Source: Mycobacterium sp. (lineage in GTDB: Bacteria > Actinomycetota > Actinomycetes > Mycobacteriales > Mycobacteriaceae). From it: a stretch of DNA of 45,972 nucleotides. The DNA is taken from contig JAPLAO010000134.1 of the NCBI GenBank assembly GCA_026393245.1, forward strand, positions 1-45,972. Reading direction: 5' to 3'. A program made the position numbers and the translations under genes. The notes under the pieces are model-generated. The model worked only from the letters and a program-made list of their open reading frames with translations, was not told the DNA's origin and searched no databases. This document shows positions 44,459 to 45,972 of the stretch, one piece after another. How positions within the stretch are numbered: the stretch's first letter is position 1; the number at the start of each line of letters is the position of its first letter.

Positions 44459-45691
44459 GTGCAAATCTCACTTCGTTCACATCTGATCGCGGGTACCGCC
44501 GCGGTCGTCGGGGCCAGCGCCATCGCCATGACCCCGGTCATGGGGGCTCAGCTGAGCCTCCCGTCCATCAATGTTCCCACCGTCGCCAAGGTCACGCTTG
44601 CCGGCCTCGACAGCCCGATCAGCGAGCTGCTGGGTTCGGTCATCCTGGGCGGCCAGTTCCTGTTCAGCACCGAGGTGGACGTAGTCACCCCGGGCAACTG
44701 GGGCCCGACGGCCTTCACGTTCGCTCCAACGCTTCCCGTTACCACCCCGCCGTTCGACCAAGCCGGTACGTCGGCTCCGGTATTCGGTACCGCACTCGAG
44801 ACCGATGATCTCGGTGCCTACACCTCGATCGGTCTGCTCCCGAATTTCATCGATTTAGCCCTGCCGTCCGTGCGCAATCTGGGCATCAACGGCTCGGATT
44901 ACCTCAACGTTTCCATCTTCGGCCTCTCGGCCGCCGGTATCGCGCTGAGTGAGGGCGTGTGGAACGCCGCGGGACAGCTTCTGACCCTCGACATCACCGG
45001 CGCCCTGGCAACCCTCGCCAATTCGATCAGCGCTGCCGGCACCCTGGCCCTCGCCTCGGGTGCCTACGTCCTCGGCGGCGTTGTCACCCGGGCTCAAGCC
45101 GTGGTCGAGGCGCTCGTGGGCTCGCTGCCACTTCTGATCGGTGCCACCGTTGCCCAGGTCAGCCTGGTGGTGAACAAGACCATCCAGGTCGTTACCGACA
45201 CGTTCGCCGCGACCTCCTTCGACGAGGGCTGGAATGCCGCCGTCGACGGTATCTTCGGTGCAACCGGTATTCCGGGAACGCTGCTCAATATCACCATCGG
45301 TGCGGGGCAGCAGACCGGTCCGATCGAGTACGGCCCGCCCAATACCAACGTTCCCCCGTACACGCCGACAAATCCGGCGCCCTTCACACCGACTACAGAG
45401 TCGATCATTGCCAACTATGTGCCGAGTATCCGCGGCGAGGTGCAGGCGGTTCAGGTAGCGATCGCCAACGCGTTGGCGACCCCGAATCCGGTGTCACCTC
45501 CGGTGGCGTCGGTGAAGAAGTCCGCACGTTCGGCGGCGGCGGCCCGCACGGCTGCGGTCGAGGCGGCTCCGGCTGCTGAGGCTCCGGCTGCTGAGGCTCC
45601 GTCGGCTGAGGCACCGGCTGCTGAAAGTTCGGCTCCGGTCAAGCACCGCTCGGCGCGTTCAGTGTCCAAGCGCGCTTCGGCCAACAACTAA
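44459..45691 (+). CDS. secreted Ala/Pro-rich cell-envelope protein, possibly GjpA-porin-like
   Basis: A 410-residue exported protein. The GTG start is fixed by GGAGGA 6 nt upstream. The signal peptide is MQISLRSHLIAGTAAVVGAS with cleavage probably after VMGA. The mature part lacks cysteine, is rich in Ala, Leu, Val and small residues, and has amphipathic helix-prone segments (LTLDITGALATLANSISAAG). A Pro/Thr-rich linker (YTPTNPAPFTPT) comes next. The C-terminus has four 5-residue repeats of the APAAE type (45566-45625) and a basic tail, KHRSARSVSKRASANN. The overall look resembles mycobacterial proteins annotated as GjpA-like outer-membrane porins; I hold that only weakly. It lies between the two cysQ 3' ends. 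Confidence 0.75.
   Translation: MQISLRSHLIAGTAAVVGASAIAMTPVMGAQLSLPSINVPTVAKVTLAGLDSPISELLGSVILGGQFLFSTEVDVVTPGNWGPTAFTFAPTLPVTTPPFDQAGTSAPVFGTALETDDLGAYTSIGLLPNFIDLALPSVRNLGINGSDYLNVSIFGLSAAGIALSEGVWNAAGQLLTLDITGALATLANSISAAGTLALASGAYVLGGVVTRAQAVVEALVGSLPLLIGATVAQVSLVVNKTIQVVTDTFAATSFDEGWNAAVDGIFGATGIPGTLLNITIGAGQQTGPIEYGPPNTNVPPYTPTNPAPFTPTTESIIANYVPSIRGEVQAVQVAIANALATPNPVSPPVASVKKSARSAAAARTAAVEAAPAAEAPAAEAPSAEAPAAESSAPVKHRSARSVSKRASANN
45566..45625 (+). repeat. four tandem 15-bp units coding APAAE-type repeats
   Basis: Units at 45566, 45581, 45596 and 45611; the first two are identical (GCTCCGGCTGCTGAG) and the others differ at a few bases. In frame within the secreted protein gene; expected to vary in copy number among strains. 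Confidence 0.85.
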
Positions 45692-45703
45692 ATCGCAGTA
45701 CAA

Positions 45704-45740
45704 CACGGTGCCCCTCCTCACTGCGAGGAGGGGCACCGTG
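45704..45740 (+). terminator. strong intrinsic terminator after the secreted protein gene
   Basis: A perfect 16-bp stem (CACGGTGCCCCTCCTC, 45704-45719, with its complement at 45725-45740) around the loop ACTGC, followed by CTGTTTGTG. It starts 12 bp after the stop codon and ends 16 bp before the cysQ remnant. Confidence 0.85.
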
Positions 45741-45756
45741 CTGTTTGTGAGGGGAA

Positions 45757-45951
45757 GAGGTGTACGTGCACGCGGGGGGTCAGTACGAGTGGGATTCCGC
45801 GGCGCCGGTCGCCGTCGCCCGCGCGGCGGGACTGCATACCTCACGGATCGACGGTTCGCCGTTGCGCTACAACCAAGCCGATCTGCTGCTGCCCGATCTG
45901 GTGGTGTGCCGGCCGCAGTACGCACCTGAGGTTCTGGCCGCCCTGCGTTAG
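45757..45951 (+). pseudogene. 3'-terminal fragment of a second cysQ
   Basis: Sixty-four codons and a TAG stop align without gaps to the end of the intact cysQ (43937-44131). The protein [20 protein letters not shown] and onward is identical at 56 of 64 residues by my count. Of the differing codons, about 26 are synonymous and 8 change the residue, so the copies diverged while both were under selection for function. No upstream cysQ sequence, catalytic motif DPLDGT or ribosome site is present, so it is a remnant, not a gene. Translation from the GTG at 45760 would give only the C-terminal lobe. Confidence 0.9.
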
Positions 45952-45972
45952 CGATCGCGGCCCCGATTTTCA

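Noticed and set aside
45760-45951. Independent small gene starting at the GTG
   Set aside because: It is the C-terminal lobe of CysQ without the metal-binding half, and no ribosome site precedes the GTG.

Overview
The window is high-GC actinobacterial DNA from a mycobacterium, most likely a non-tuberculous, Mycolicibacterium-like species. The main evidence is gene order. Read left to right, the genes match the order I know from Mycobacterium tuberculosis H37Rv between about Rv1248c and Rv1286: kgd, an Rv1249c-type membrane protein, an Rv1250-type MFS pump, lprE, deaD, an acyltransferase, a TetR regulator, cyp130, an FAD-linked oxidase, the Tap efflux pump, udgB, a DDN-like protein, a HIT protein, amiB2, a pH-sensing-type adenylate cyclase, a two-subunit ABC exporter, lprB-lprC, a SixA-type phosphatase, an SbcD/SbcC-like pair, oppBCDA, a beta-carbonic anhydrase, and cysD-cysNC. 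A cysQ-type phosphatase follows. GTG starts, 4-nt ATGA/GTGA overlaps and leaderless-type promoters (TAnnnT 6-7 nt before the start codon) are frequent, as expected for mycobacteria. The species is not determined.

Layout. 1-6.5 kb: 2-oxoglutarate metabolism (kgd), an EcsC-like membrane protein and a 14-TM drug exporter. 6.5-14.6 kb: lipoprotein LprE, RNA helicase, membrane acyltransferase and a cyp130-tetR unit, flanked by two paralogous FAD-linked oxidases. 14.6-16.1 kb: an insertion relative to M. tuberculosis, holding a chloramphenicol-phosphotransferase-like kinase translationally coupled to the oxidase and a VapBC pair with a clear operator. 16.1-22.8 kb: Tap, UdgB, a three-gene DUF1330/HIT/DDN operon, and amidase plus adenylate cyclase. 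22.8-29.5 kb: heterodimeric ABC exporter, lipoproteins and SixA. 28.4-32.2 kb: a divergent SbcCD-like pair. 32.2-33.1 kb: a second insertion, an XRE regulator plus nucleotidyltransferase cassette (toxin-antitoxin-like) abutting what looks like the cut-off end of another gene. 33.1-39.9 kb: an S33-type peptidase convergent with the oligopeptide permease. 40-44.1 kb: carbonic anhydrase and the sulfate-activation genes. 44.1-46.0 kb: a secreted Ala/Pro-rich protein gene flanked by the intact cysQ on one side and a diverged second copy of only the cysQ 3' end on the other.

How the genes work together. CysD/CysNC make APS and PAPS, and CysQ removes the PAP by-product. OppBCDA imports peptides that the neighbouring peptidase could trim. 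Kgd works at the 2-oxoglutarate node. The two ABC half-transporters look like one heterodimer with a degenerate ATP site. The TetR gene lies 1 nt behind cyp130, and a near-perfect palindrome covers the cyp130 start, which suggests autoregulation.

The most unusual signal is structural. Four genes (kgd, lprC, oppC, cysQ) have duplicated or tandemly repeated 3' ends. In three of them the stop codon is copied too. The cysQ case is the strongest: 64 codons of a second cysQ lineage remain, differing mainly at synonymous sites, which points to recent recombination that left a gene remnant. I saw no rRNA, tRNA, CRISPR array, intact insertion sequence or integrase gene.
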